Assembly: GCF_900105165.1 (NCBI RefSeq)
Contig: NZ_LT629740.1
Coordinates: 4,526,001 to 4,590,000, forward strand
Length of the DNA stretch: 64,000 nucleotides
Source: Mucilaginibacter mallensis
Lineage (GTDB): Bacteria; Bacteroidota; Bacteroidia; Sphingobacteriales; Sphingobacteriaceae
Reading direction: 5' to 3'
Shown: piece by piece, positions 37,130 through 45,928 of the stretch
How positions within the stretch are numbered: position 1 is the stretch's first letter
Layout of the letters: each line of letters opens with the position of its first letter
The notes under the pieces: model-generated
The model's database searches: none
What the model was told of the DNA's origin: nothing
What the model saw: only the letters and a program-made list of their open reading frames with translations
Translations under genes and position numbers: made by a program

Positions 37130-37480
37130 CCTGCAAAACCTGCTTAGTGAATATCATACCTGTATAGTATATATGGTATTTATAAGGTCAATTATCTATA
37201 ATATATGGCAGCTATATATTAGCTACTGATAAATACGGTATATTAATATATAGACAAAGATCTGCCCTGGTTTACCGGTGCTCTTTATATTATATATACA
37301 GGTGCCCTTTATATACTATATATACAGGCACTCCTTATATAATAACTATAGTATATATATGGCAGGCCTTTCAGCGTTGTATAAATGATCAGCTCATATA
37401 AGCATCGTCCACTAAAAGTTAAAAGATGTTAAATACCATTATATATAGGCCCGGAACAAAAAAGGCAGTATATATTAGCC
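37130..37480. other. AT-rich TATATA-repeat region between the rRNA promoters and bamD
   Basis: No gene is visible. The stretch is full of TATATA words, with imperfect tandem units of the form CTTTATAT...ATATATACAGG(T)GCC near 37290-37345. It separates divergent transcription units. Confidence 0.6.
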
Positions 37481-37495
37481 GTTAAAATAAATTAA

Positions 37496-37526
37496 TTGAC
37501 TGATTTATATTATTCAACTATCTTTG
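37496..37526 (+). promoter_or_regulatory. bamD promoter
   Basis: TTGA, 19 nt, TATCTTTG (37519-37526), a perfect -7. It ends only four bases before the ATG at 37531, so the transcript would be leaderless or nearly so. Confidence 0.8.
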
Positions 37527-37530
37527 CACG

Positions 37531-38460
37531 ATGTTTAAAAAACAACTACCCCTATTAGGGGCTATTTTAATTGTATTAGTACTTGCATTCGGAAGCTGTA
37601 AAAGCAAATTTGAAAAGCTGAAAGCAAGTAATGATTATGCCAAAAAATACAAGGAAGCTATAAGGCTTTATAACAAAAGGGATTACAGTAAAGCACTGGA
37701 ATTATTTGAAACCCTGGTACAACGTTACCGCGGGCAAAGCCAGGCTGAGGACCTTTATTATTACTATGCCTATACTAACTATAAACTGAAGGATTATACT
37801 TCGGCCAGCTATCACTTTAAAACATTTGCTGATACTTACCCAAGCAGTACCCGAGCCGAGGAGTGCCGATTTATGTCGGCCTATTGCCATTACCTGGATT
37901 CGCCGATCTATTCGCTTGATCAGGAGAACACGTTAAAGGCTATTGAGGCATTGCAATTGTTCATTAACCTTTATCCTAAGAGTGAACGTGTGGCCGAGGC
38001 AAGTAAGCTGATCCAAAACCTGCGCGATAAACTGGAGCAGAAAGCATATGAAAATGCCAAGCTATATTTAACTATAGGCGATTATCAGGCTGCAACTATA
38101 GCATTTGGTAATGCTTTACGCGATTATCCGGATACTAAATATGCTGAGGATATGGAATACCTTACCATACAGGCGCAATACCAGTATGCAAAAAAGAGCA
38201 GGGAGGATTTTCAGGAAGATCGCTTTACACAGGCCATTGTTGATGCCGACCAGTTCACTGAAAAGTATCCAAAAAGTAAAGACCTTGCTGAGGTTGCTAC
38301 CCTGCGAAAAGAAAGCGACCGCGGTATAGTACAAGCCAAGAAAGTATTGGCAGAAGCGCTAACAGACGAGCGACTGGCCAGAAAACTAGCTAAAAAAGAC
38401 ACAACTAAATCTCAGCCTCCATCAGAGAAAGGGAACGATAATCAGAAAATACCAAATTAA
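37531..38460 (+). CDS. bamD: Outer membrane assembly lipoprotein BamD
   Basis: 309 aa. SPII signal with lipobox LAFGSC (Cys23). TPR-like repeats follow: YKEAIRLYNKRDYSKALELF, YKLKDYTSASYHFKTF and YLTIGDYQAATIAFGNAL. BamD is the essential partner of BamA in inserting outer-membrane barrels. The C-terminus is a charged Lys/Ser tail. It heads the conserved Bacteroidetes series bamD-rpoZ-coaBC-DUF4835. Confidence 0.93.
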   Translation: MFKKQLPLLGAILIVLVLAFGSCKSKFEKLKASNDYAKKYKEAIRLYNKRDYSKALELFETLVQRYRGQSQAEDLYYYYAYTNYKLKDYTSASYHFKTFADTYPSSTRAEECRFMSAYCHYLDSPIYSLDQENTLKAIEALQLFINLYPKSERVAEASKLIQNLRDKLEQKAYENAKLYLTIGDYQAATIAFGNALRDYPDTKYAEDMEYLTIQAQYQYAKKSREDFQEDRFTQAIVDADQFTEKYPKSKDLAEVATLRKESDRGIVQAKKVLAEALTDERLARKLAKKDTTKSQPPSEKGNDNQKIPN

Positions 38461-38472
38461 AAAAAGATTGAT

Positions 38473-38811
38473 ATGAGTGCTAACGCTAATAATACCAAGC
38501 CTGCTGTAGCAAGCAGCACAGTAACCCGCGATTTACGTGAGTTAGATGTTGAAACAGGGAACATTTATGAGTCTATCGTAATTATGTCAAAAAGAGCCAA
38601 CCAGCTTTCAAACAACATAAAAGAAGAATTGCATCAAAAACTTTCAGAATTTGCTTCATCTAACGATAACTTAGAAGAGATATTCGAAAACCGTGAGCAA
38701 ATTGAAATATCTAAATATTACGAAAGACTGCCTAAACCATCATTGGTAGCAGTTCAGGAATTTTTAGATGGTAAAGTTTACTACCGCAATCCGGCTAAAG
38801 AGCAACAATAA
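38473..38811 (+). CDS. rpoZ: RNA polymerase omega subunit, Bacteroidetes type
   Basis: 112 aa. TGNIYESIVIMSKRANQLS is the omega-fold core, followed by the Bacteroidetes-specific segment SKYYERLPKPSLVAVQEFLDGKVYYRNP. Omega stabilises the beta-prime subunit. It lies 12 nt after bamD, clearly in the same operon. Confidence 0.92.
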   Translation: MSANANNTKPAVASSTVTRDLRELDVETGNIYESIVIMSKRANQLSNNIKEELHQKLSEFASSNDNLEEIFENREQIEISKYYERLPKPSLVAVQEFLDGKVYYRNPAKEQQ

Positions 38812-38812
38812 T

Positions 38813-38914
38813 CCCCAGCCCCTAAAGGGGTTGTAAAAAATTCATGAAACTCCCCATCAGGGGAGTTTTTTTTGTTAGTTTTAACTATTATTCCCCCTTT
38901 AGGGGGTTAGGGGG
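38813..38914. repeat. CCCCTAAAGGGG-arm palindromic element
   Basis: CCCCAGCCCCTAAAGGGG (38813-38830) and CCCCCTTTAGGGGGTTAGG (from 38893) are inverted arms around a terminator-like hairpin. The arms match the element inside recN at 45379-45468. It fills the rpoZ-coaBC gap. Confidence 0.8.
38847..38873 (+). terminator. Terminator after rpoZ
   Basis: AAACTCCCC-ATCA-GGGGAGTTT followed by TTTTT. It lies 36 nt past rpoZ and 46 nt before the coaBC start, and could attenuate read-through into coaBC. Confidence 0.85.
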
Positions 38915-38918
38915 CTTT

Positions 38919-40121
38919 ATGCTTGAGAATAAAAAGATTGTTTTAGGCATCTGTGGCAGTATAGCAGCTTATAAATCGGCTACACTGGTGCGTTTACTGA
39001 TTAAAGCCGGAGCCAATGTGCAAGTAGTGATGACTCCCGAAGCTACCGACTTTATTACTCCCTTAACACTCTCCACCCTATCAAAAAACCCGGTACTGGT
39101 TGATTACTTTACGCCCGAAACAGGCGAGTGGAATAACCATGTTGAGCTGGGCCTATGGGCTGATCTTTTCCTGATAGCCCCGGCAAGTGCCAATACCCTG
39201 GCAAAAATGGCCGGCGGCCTTTGTGATAACCTGCTTACCGCCATATACCTGTCGGCTAAATGTCCGGTATACTTTGCCCCTGCTATGGACCTGGATATGT
39301 GGAAGCATTCGTCAACAGTAGAAAACGTTGACAGGCTGATATCATTTGGGAACGTATTGATAAAGCCAGGTAATGGTGAGCTGGCCAGCGGGCTGCACGG
39401 TGAGGGCCGGATGGCTGAACCTGAAGAGATCATCGATTTTATATCCGCAGATTTAAAAAAGGGACTCCCTTTGGTTAATCAAAAAATACTGGTTACCGCC
39501 GGGCCTACTTATGAGGCTATTGATCCTGTACGCTTTATCGGCAATCACTCATCAGGTAAGATGGGCTTTGCTATCGCTGATGAATTGGTTAAACTGGGGG
39601 CCGATGTTGTACTGGTTACCGGGCCTACGGCGCAAGTTAGCCATCAGCGGGCTGTTAAACGTGTTGATGTAACCTCTGCTGCGCAAATGCTGGCAGCCTG
39701 TGAGCAATATTATGCTGATGTAAAAGCCTGTATCATGAGCGCTGCGGTTGCAGATTATACTCCCGTAAACGTTGCTGATCAGAAAATAAAGAAACAAGGC
39801 AGAAATCTTAATATCGAACTAAAAACTACCGTTGATATTTTAAGAACATTAGGCGAAAAGAAACACGCTGACCAATACCTGGTAGGTTTTGCCCTTGAAA
39901 CTAACGACGAAGAGCAAAACGCTATACTGAAACTAAAAAAGAAAAACCTTGATTTTATTGTATTAAATTCGCTTAACGATACCGGAGCGGGATTTAAAGG
40001 CGACACCAATAAAATAACCATTATTGACAGTAATCTGCAAAAAACTATATACGACCTTAAAAGCAAGGATGAAGTGGCCCTCGATATCTGCAATAAACTC
40101 GTTGAACTAATAAAAGGATGA
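38919..40121 (+). CDS. coaBC: Bifunctional phosphopantothenoylcysteine decarboxylase/synthetase CoaBC
   Basis: 400 aa from MLENKKIVLGICGSIAAYKS; an upstream ATG (38844) would start inside the terminator and is rejected. The N-terminal CoaC flavoprotein has NHVELGLWADLFLIAPASAN and the PAMDLDMW substrate loop. The C-terminal CoaB has VTAGPTYEAIDPVRFIGN, HSSGKMG and AAVADYTP. It joins cysteine to phosphopantothenate, then decarboxylates. Its stop overlaps the next start (ATGA). Confidence 0.96.
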   Translation: MLENKKIVLGICGSIAAYKSATLVRLLIKAGANVQVVMTPEATDFITPLTLSTLSKNPVLVDYFTPETGEWNNHVELGLWADLFLIAPASANTLAKMAGGLCDNLLTAIYLSAKCPVYFAPAMDLDMWKHSSTVENVDRLISFGNVLIKPGNGELASGLHGEGRMAEPEEIIDFISADLKKGLPLVNQKILVTAGPTYEAIDPVRFIGNHSSGKMGFAIADELVKLGADVVLVTGPTAQVSHQRAVKRVDVTSAAQMLAACEQYYADVKACIMSAAVADYTPVNVADQKIKKQGRNLNIELKTTVDILRTLGEKKHADQYLVGFALETNDEEQNAILKLKKKNLDFIVLNSLNDTGAGFKGDTNKITIIDSNLQKTIYDLKSKDEVALDICNKLVELIKG

Positions 40122-41014
40122 AGACATTAAGCATTTATATCTTGTTGATTTGTTTAAGCTATGCAGCTACCGCGCAAGATCTGAATGCGAGGGTTACGGT
40201 CCTGTCCCCAAAAATTCAAACCACCAATAAGCGGATCTTTGACCAGCTGTCGACCGCCATGAAGGATTTTTTGAATGGCCGTAAATGGTGTGCCGATCCT
40301 ATTTTACCCGAAGAACGCTTTGATTGTAGTTTTGTACTAACCGTTACCAGTTGGGATGGCAACAACAGCTTTAGCGGCGAATTACAGGTGCAATCCTCAA
40401 GACCTGTCTTCAACTCATCATACTCCACCAGCCTGCTTATAGTTAACGATAAGGATATTGATTTCACTTACGACCAGGGGCAAACCATTGATTTTAGCGA
40501 CCAAACATTTACCAGCAACTTAAGTTCAATAATGGCCTTTTATGCTTATACAATTATAGGCATAGATTATGACAGCTTCTCCAGGTTTGGTGGCAGTCAA
40601 TATTTTACCGCTGCACAAAACGTGGTTAACAACGCACAAACATCGTCATACAAAGGCTGGAAAGCATTTGATAATAACAACGTGAGCAGGTATTGGCTCG
40701 CAGAAAACCTTAATAACAAAACCTATTTGCCCTTACGTAGTGTGATGTATGATTACCATCGTAACGGGCTTGATGTAATGGCTGATAATGCCGGCAAAGG
40801 GTTAAAAGTTATTTCAGGCTTGCTACCCCAGCTTACCCAAATTGACCGCACACGTTTAGGCGCCATGTTCCCGCTGGTATTTTTTACTGCTAAGAGCGAT
40901 GAACTGGTGTCCATATTCAGCAAAGCCGAATCACAAGACAGGCTTCAGGCCATGAATATCCTTAACCAGGCTGATCCGGCTAATGGTAATAAGTACCAGA
41001 CGTTGCAGAAGTAA
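40118..41014 (+). CDS. DUF4835 family secreted protein
   Basis: 298 aa. Signal peptide to ATAQ|D; then ARVTVLSPKIQTTNKRIFDQL and a region ending near the C-terminus with SIFSKAESQDRLQAMNILNQADP, typical of DUF4835. It overlaps coaBC by 4 bp and is therefore co-translated. The family accompanies bamD-coaBC-recN in Bacteroidetes; its function is unknown and likely envelope-related. Confidence 0.88.
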   Translation: MKTLSIYILLICLSYAATAQDLNARVTVLSPKIQTTNKRIFDQLSTAMKDFLNGRKWCADPILPEERFDCSFVLTVTSWDGNNSFSGELQVQSSRPVFNSSYSTSLLIVNDKDIDFTYDQGQTIDFSDQTFTSNLSSIMAFYAYTIIGIDYDSFSRFGGSQYFTAAQNVVNNAQTSSYKGWKAFDNNNVSRYWLAENLNNKTYLPLRSVMYDYHRNGLDVMADNAGKGLKVISGLLPQLTQIDRTRLGAMFPLVFFTAKSDELVSIFSKAESQDRLQAMNILNQADPANGNKYQTLQK

Positions 41015-41080
41015 GGGAATCAAGATTTATTGGATTTTAGGGATCTCAGGATTTTTAACTACGCGTCCTTTTTATCCACA

Positions 41081-41692
41081 CGTCATTGCGAGGAACAGCC
41101 TTTCCCGAACTTGTTTCGGCAAAGCAATCCCCAACATGTTTGCTTATCTGTTGAGTCGCATAGTATCGCTCATAGCCGCTAAGGCCTATTTCTTTTGTCT
41201 TGATACAAAAGAAACAAAAAATCAAGACAAAAAGATCCTTCCACCCACAGGCAAAACACCCAGGCCCGCGCTTTTTGTCAGGCCTTTACCCGCTCTTAAT
41301 TACGGTTCATTTAAAGTATCTCTTCCTATAAAAGGAATAGTGAAGTTCCTTTTCAGTCAGTAGAACAGCTTCGGGTGAAAGCAGGCAAAACAATGATGGC
41401 CTTGTGCGTGGCAGGGCATAGCAGATTTTTACTGAAGCGTGGAACATGTGCGTAGCGACAGCAGGGTAAAATATAGCAGCCCAGGTTTTGCCTGATTTGC
41501 AGGGCAAAGGCCCCGTGCGGCAAAGAAGCATTTCTAATGACTTGATTTTTTGCTACCTTTTGTATCAAGATAAAAGTAGTAGCCTCCGCGGCAATGAGCG
41601 GCTGCACATGATAGGTAAACGACTTGCATTACCATTCTGTGGGGGATTGCTGTCCAAAAACAAGTCCGGAAAGGCTGTTCCTCGCAATGACG
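41081..41692. mobile_element. 612-bp palindromic element with about 55-bp inverted ends
   Basis: CGTCATTGCGAGGAACAGCC opens the left end (41081) and its complement closes the right (41692); the ends agree over the first 25 bases exactly and about 50 of 55 overall. Inside lie a second inverted pair around the CTTGATACAAAAG hairpin (41163-41235 and 41540-41602) and the 117-nt block also found at 22984. No transposase is encoded, so it is MITE-like. It fills most of the 815-bp gap before blaI. Confidence 0.75.
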
Positions 41693-41768
41693 CGCGTATA
41701 TTTAATACCTTCATCCACTGTAACATCTCCAAATTTCCCACGTCTATTTGTTAAAAAGTGTGAAATAA

Positions 41769-41816
41769 TTTGCACATACGAAAACTATCGTACATATTTG
41801 TACGAAGAAATTCGTA
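41769..41816 (+). promoter_or_regulatory. Promoter and two BlaI-type operators
   Basis: Dyads TACGA-N6-TCGTA (41777-41792) and TACGAA-GAAA-TTCGTA (41801-41816) are 24 bp apart. TTTG at 41769-41772 and a TACATATTTG block at 41791-41800 form a likely promoter, so one dyad lies within it and the other over the start site. This suggests autorepression of the blaI-blaR1-like operon. Confidence 0.7.
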
Positions 41817-41829
41817 ATAGATAAGAGAG

Positions 41830-42204
41830 ATGGAAATAAAACCAACAGAAAGCGAGCTGGAAATACTGCAGATAATTTGGGAAAAGGGTCAATGCACTGT
41901 ACGTGATGTACATGAAGTATTAGCCAAAACCAAGGACGCAGGTTACACCACTACCCTTAAGCTGATGCAGATAATGCACGATAAGGGTTTGGTAGAACGT
42001 GATACATCAGCCAAAACACATTTATATAAAGCTTTAATTACGCGAGAGCAAGCACAGAATACTGCTTTAGATAAAATTATATCGACAGTGTTTAAAGGCT
42101 CTACTTCGCAATTGATCATGCAGGCGCTGAGCAGCAATAAATCGTCAAAGGCAGAGCTGGACATGATAAAGGATTACCTGGATAAACTGGAAAAAAACAA
42201 TTAA
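41830..42204 (+). CDS. BlaI/MecI/CopY-family repressor
   Basis: 124 aa winged-helix repressor. MEIKPTESELEILQIIWEKGQCTVRDVHEVL and GYTTTLKLMQIMHDKGLV are the recognition-domain hallmarks. The C-terminal helices mediate dimerisation. It is 11 nt upstream of a BlaR1-like protease, which in known systems cleaves the repressor on signal. The targets are probably not beta-lactamase genes, since none is nearby. Confidence 0.93.
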   Translation: MEIKPTESELEILQIIWEKGQCTVRDVHEVLAKTKDAGYTTTLKLMQIMHDKGLVERDTSAKTHLYKALITREQAQNTALDKIISTVFKGSTSQLIMQALSSNKSSKAELDMIKDYLDKLEKNN

Positions 42205-42215
42205 TAATTAACACA

Positions 42216-44141
42216 ATGATAACGAGCATTCTTATTAACGCCCTGGGCCAGGCCATATTCGAATCATTCGGACAAGCCTTATTGATCTACATCGGTTTGC
42301 AATTGTTTTTTCAATTGTTTCCGGGTATAGGTTCAAACTATAGGTATGATATTAATTATTTAGGTCTGACTATAATCACCTGCTGGTTTTTGGCTAACCT
42401 GGTAAAAATATATGTGCATGATGCATCTCTCCCGCATTACAGCATGCTACTATATAATAGCGGCTTGGTACATGATACCAAAAATCTGCCTACCCTATTG
42501 CAGCAAGCCGAAAGCTTTATTATAAAGTATGCCCAGTATATAACCGGCTTGTACATGATCGGACTGATGTTGCACTCCTTTAAGTTATTGGGCGGCCTGG
42601 TAAACATTCACCAGATCAGGAAGCAAAAGAACCTGTCGGCCGATAGTGAATGGTCGGCGAAAACAGATACACTGGTTAAGAACCTGGGGATAGTGAAAAA
42701 GGTATCGCTCTATTTTTCGGAACATATACAAATACCACTTACTATAGGGCACTTTAAACCGATAGTTATATTCCCGCTGGCACTCATAAATAATTTGGAT
42801 ACCGACCAGGTGGAGGCCATATTATTACATGAATTGGCACATATTAAACGCCATGATTACCTGCTGAATATTTTGCAGTGTATTATGGATACCATTTTAT
42901 GCTTCAACCCTTTTGCGTGGCTCATATCAAAAAACATACGGGCAGAACGCGAATATTGCTGTGATGACATGGTAGTTGATGCTGAGTACAACAATTTCAC
43001 CTATTCAAAAGCGCTGTTCATCATCGCGCAGCAAAACAAACAGAACTATGCGCTGGCCATGGCGTCGGCAAATACAAATAAATATCCCTTATTAAACAGA
43101 ATTAAAAGATTAAACACAATGAAAACAAACGATTCACTCCCCAAATTTCACCTGCTGGTTGTTGTAGCAGTTGCGGCAATTGGCGCTTTACTGGCCTGGG
43201 GAATACCACAATATAGTGTAGCCAAAACAACATCACACAAAATGACAAAAACTGCAGTTTATCATTTAAGTCCGCCCGCAGCACCGGCACCGCCCGCAGT
43301 AGCTATTGAGGTACAACCAGTTGCACCAGCACCTCCTCCATCTCCAAAAAAGATAATGGTATTCCATATTGATACCGTTGCGGATGTACATATAAACGAC
43401 ACCGCAAAGCGAATTAAAAAGTTTAGCATTATAATGGATGATGATAAAGGCAACAGGAAAGAATATCATTCGGTTAATGAAATGCCTGAATCGGTTAAAA
43501 CTGAGTTTTTAAAAGAGAATGAAGGCTTTGGTGATATGGACAGTGCTAAAATTGCCTCGATCAAAAAACTAACTAATAGCCCGGAGTGGAGAAAACAAAT
43601 GCTTGACATGAAGATTCAGATGGACAAGCAATTCAATAACCCGCAATGGAAAAAACAGGTAATAGCTATGCAAGTTGAGGCCAGAAAAATGGCTATAAAG
43701 GCAAATAGTCCTGAATTTAAAAAGCAGGTTGCTAAAATGCAGGCAGAAGCTGATAAAATAAAAATCCAGTTCGATAGCCCTGAATTTAAAAAGCAGATGG
43801 AAGACATCCAGGTGCAGATAAAAGATCAAGCTAACAATCCGGAGTTTAAAAAGCAGATGGAGGACATGCAGATAAAAATAAAGGCACAGTTTGACAGTCC
43901 GGAATGGAAAAAACAGGTGAAAGATATGCAAAAACAAGCCATCATTATCAGCAAGCAGGTTAACAGCAAAGCATGGAAAGTACAGGTTGATGACATGAAA
44001 AAACAAAGTGAGGAAATGGCTAAAAAATTTAATGATCCTGAGTTTAAAAAGGAGATGGAAGACATGCAAAAGAAAATAAAGGATGATATTGATCGCGACA
44101 TGAAAAAGGCAGATGAGGACAGTACAAAGAGTGGAAACTAA
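42216..44141 (+). CDS. BlaR1-like M56 membrane metallopeptidase with tandem helical repeats
   Basis: 641 aa. Membrane helices at about 15-36, 45-67 and 105-127, then the M56 zinc motif HELAH (205-209) and a fourth helix at about 311-331. A proline-rich linker (352-378) follows. The penicillin-binding sensor of BlaR1 is absent. Residues 453-625 instead hold eight repeats of 20 or 23 residues around (S/N)P(E/Q)(F/W)KKQ(M/V)xxMQ, likely a long periplasmic helix bundle. It is paired with the BlaI repressor gene. Confidence 0.9.
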   Translation: MITSILINALGQAIFESFGQALLIYIGLQLFFQLFPGIGSNYRYDINYLGLTIITCWFLANLVKIYVHDASLPHYSMLLYNSGLVHDTKNLPTLLQQAESFIIKYAQYITGLYMIGLMLHSFKLLGGLVNIHQIRKQKNLSADSEWSAKTDTLVKNLGIVKKVSLYFSEHIQIPLTIGHFKPIVIFPLALINNLDTDQVEAILLHELAHIKRHDYLLNILQCIMDTILCFNPFAWLISKNIRAEREYCCDDMVVDAEYNNFTYSKALFIIAQQNKQNYALAMASANTNKYPLLNRIKRLNTMKTNDSLPKFHLLVVVAVAAIGALLAWGIPQYSVAKTTSHKMTKTAVYHLSPPAAPAPPAVAIEVQPVAPAPPPSPKKIMVFHIDTVADVHINDTAKRIKKFSIIMDDDKGNRKEYHSVNEMPESVKTEFLKENEGFGDMDSAKIASIKKLTNSPEWRKQMLDMKIQMDKQFNNPQWKKQVIAMQVEARKMAIKANSPEFKKQVAKMQAEADKIKIQFDSPEFKKQMEDIQVQIKDQANNPEFKKQMEDMQIKIKAQFDSPEWKKQVKDMQKQAIIISKQVNSKAWKVQVDDMKKQSEEMAKKFNDPEFKKEMEDMQKKIKDDIDRDMKKADEDSTKSGN

Positions 44142-44169
44142 TAAAGCCTAACAAAGTAATTTGTATTTT

Positions 44170-44189
44170 AGCGTTCTTATTTTAACGCT
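44170..44189 (+). promoter_or_regulatory. Hairpin abutting the recN start codon
   Basis: AGCGTT and AACGCT pair across an 8-nt loop, and the right arm ends at the base before ATG. It could shield or set the start. The role is inferred from position only. Confidence 0.35.
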
Positions 44190-45914
44190 ATGCTCCAAAG
44201 GCTTTCTATTAGTAATTATGCTTTAATTGACAATCTCGAGATCAGTTTTGATAAAGGATTGAACATACTTACAGGCGAAACGGGCGCGGGTAAATCTATT
44301 ATACTTGGCGCCCTTTCCCTTATTTTAGGTGCTCGTGCCGAGAGTCGCTACTTTTTTAATCAGCAAAAAAAATGTGTGATCGAAGGATCATTTAAGATAG
44401 AAGGATTTCATTTGAAATCCTTTTTTGAGGATAATGACCTTGATTACGAAACTGAAACCGTTTTAAGGCGTGAGATCTCTGCCGATGGCAAATCAAGGGC
44501 CTTTGTAAATGACACCCCGGTAAACCTTACTACCCTAAAAGCTTTAGGCGAAAAACTGATAGACATTCACTCGCAACATGCTACGCTGGAGATCAATGAT
44601 CCCGATTTCCAATTGCTGGTTGTTGACTCCGTTGCCAAACATGATGGTTTGCTGAATGATTACCGTACTAAATTCAAGGCTTATAAAAGGTCCATCAGTA
44701 AATTACAGCAGTTGATTGATGAAAGCGACAAAGCAAAAGCCGACCTTGATTATTACCAGTTTCAGTTTGATGAGCTGGAAAAGGCAAACCTTGCTGCTGA
44801 TGAGCAGGAAGCACTGGAGCAGGAATTATATACACTGAACAATGCCGAAGAAATAAAACGTAACCTGGCAGGTGCTAATTATTTGATGAACGAGGGCGAA
44901 ACCAGCGCTATTCTACAATTGCGCGAGGCCGGGCATCAGTTGTCAACACTTGAAAAATTCAATTCTGAGATTACAGAGCTGCACCAGCGTTTAAATAGCG
45001 CTATCATCGAACTAAAAGATATAGCGGTAGAAATTGAAACCATCGAACAGCGCACCCATACCAATGAGCCCCGCGCCGAAGAGATCAATACCCGCCTGAG
45101 CCTGGTTTATACCCTACAAAAAAAACATCGGGTAAATACAAATTCGGAATTATTGCAGATCCAGGATGATCTGTCAGAAAAAATACAACAAGCCGTATTT
45201 GGTGACGAAGCGATAGAAAAGCTACAAAAGCAACTGGATACTGATAAAAAAGAGTTAGAACATCTAGCTGCTGAACTATCTGCCAATCGTTCAAAAGTTA
45301 TCCCAACTATTGAGAAAGAGATATTAAGTACATTGGCTGAAATGGGAATGGCGAATTCGAATTTGCAAATTGAAAAGGCCCCCAAACCCCCTAAAGGGGA
45401 GTTACAGCAGTCGGCTAATCTTTTTGCAGATACCAAAGGACATAACTCCCCTTTAGGGGGTTTGGGGGATTCAGGTGCTGATGTGATCCGCTTCCTTTTC
45501 TCTGCCAACAAAGGCCATTCCCTTGCAGAGATGAGCAAAGTAGCATCGGGTGGTGAACTATCAAGGCTGATGCTCAGCATTAAGTCGCTGGTGGCGCAAA
45601 ACACTGCCTTGCCGACTATTATTTTTGATGAGATTGATACAGGAGTATCAGGCGAGGTAGCCAATAAAGTTGGGCAGATAATGGAACATTTGGCCGGAAA
45701 CTTACAGGTGATCACCATAACCCACCTACCTCAAATAGCCAGCAAGGGCCAGAGCCATTACTTTGTTTATAAAGATGATGAAGGCGCAATTACCAACACC
45801 CGTATTAAACAACTAAACGAACAGGAACGTGTGCTGGAAATTGCCAAAATGCTGAGCGGTGATAAACCAGGTGAGAGCGCGTTGCAAAATGCGAGGGAGT
45901 TGCTGAAAGCATAA
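44190..45914 (+). CDS. recN: DNA repair protein RecN with a repeat-derived insert
   Basis: 574-aa SMC-like ATPase for double-strand-break repair. Walker A GETGAGKSIIL (about 29-39), SQHATLEI, a central coiled coil, signature KVASGGELSRLMLSIK and Walker B TIIFDEIDTG are present. Residues about 397-426 (PKPPKGEL...NSPLGGLG) are encoded by a 90-bp perfect inverted repeat that preserves the frame; it lies just before the conserved VIRFLFSANKG segment. The gene is otherwise intact. Confidence 0.95.
   Translation: MLQRLSISNYALIDNLEISFDKGLNILTGETGAGKSIILGALSLILGARAESRYFFNQQKKCVIEGSFKIEGFHLKSFFEDNDLDYETETVLRREISADGKSRAFVNDTPVNLTTLKALGEKLIDIHSQHATLEINDPDFQLLVVDSVAKHDGLLNDYRTKFKAYKRSISKLQQLIDESDKAKADLDYYQFQFDELEKANLAADEQEALEQELYTLNNAEEIKRNLAGANYLMNEGETSAILQLREAGHQLSTLEKFNSEITELHQRLNSAIIELKDIAVEIETIEQRTHTNEPRAEEINTRLSLVYTLQKKHRVNTNSELLQIQDDLSEKIQQAVFGDEAIEKLQKQLDTDKKELEHLAAELSANRSKVIPTIEKEILSTLAEMGMANSNLQIEKAPKPPKGELQQSANLFADTKGHNSPLGGLGDSGADVIRFLFSANKGHSLAEMSKVASGGELSRLMLSIKSLVAQNTALPTIIFDEIDTGVSGEVANKVGQIMEHLAGNLQVITITHLPQIASKGQSHYFVYKDDEGAITNTRIKQLNEQERVLEIAKMLSGDKPGESALQNARELLKA
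45379..45468. repeat. 90-bp element with 26-bp perfect inverted ends inside recN
   Basis: Left arm 45379-45404 (CCCCCAAACCCCCTAAAGG...) and right arm 45443-45468 are exact complements. The length is 30 codons. The same arm design (CCCCTAAAGGGG) occurs between rpoZ and coaBC at 38813-38914. Confidence 0.92.
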
Positions 45915-45928
45915 CAAAGAACCCTGTT

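Noticed and set aside
43569..44069. 166-codon minus-strand frame within the BlaR1-like repeats
   Set aside because: It mirrors the lysine-rich tandem repeats on the coding strand and is full of Phe/Leu/His low complexity; a shadow frame.
42216..44141. BlaR1 as a beta-lactam resistance sensor
   Set aside because: The penicillin-binding domain is missing and no beta-lactamase gene is near, so a resistance role is not supported.
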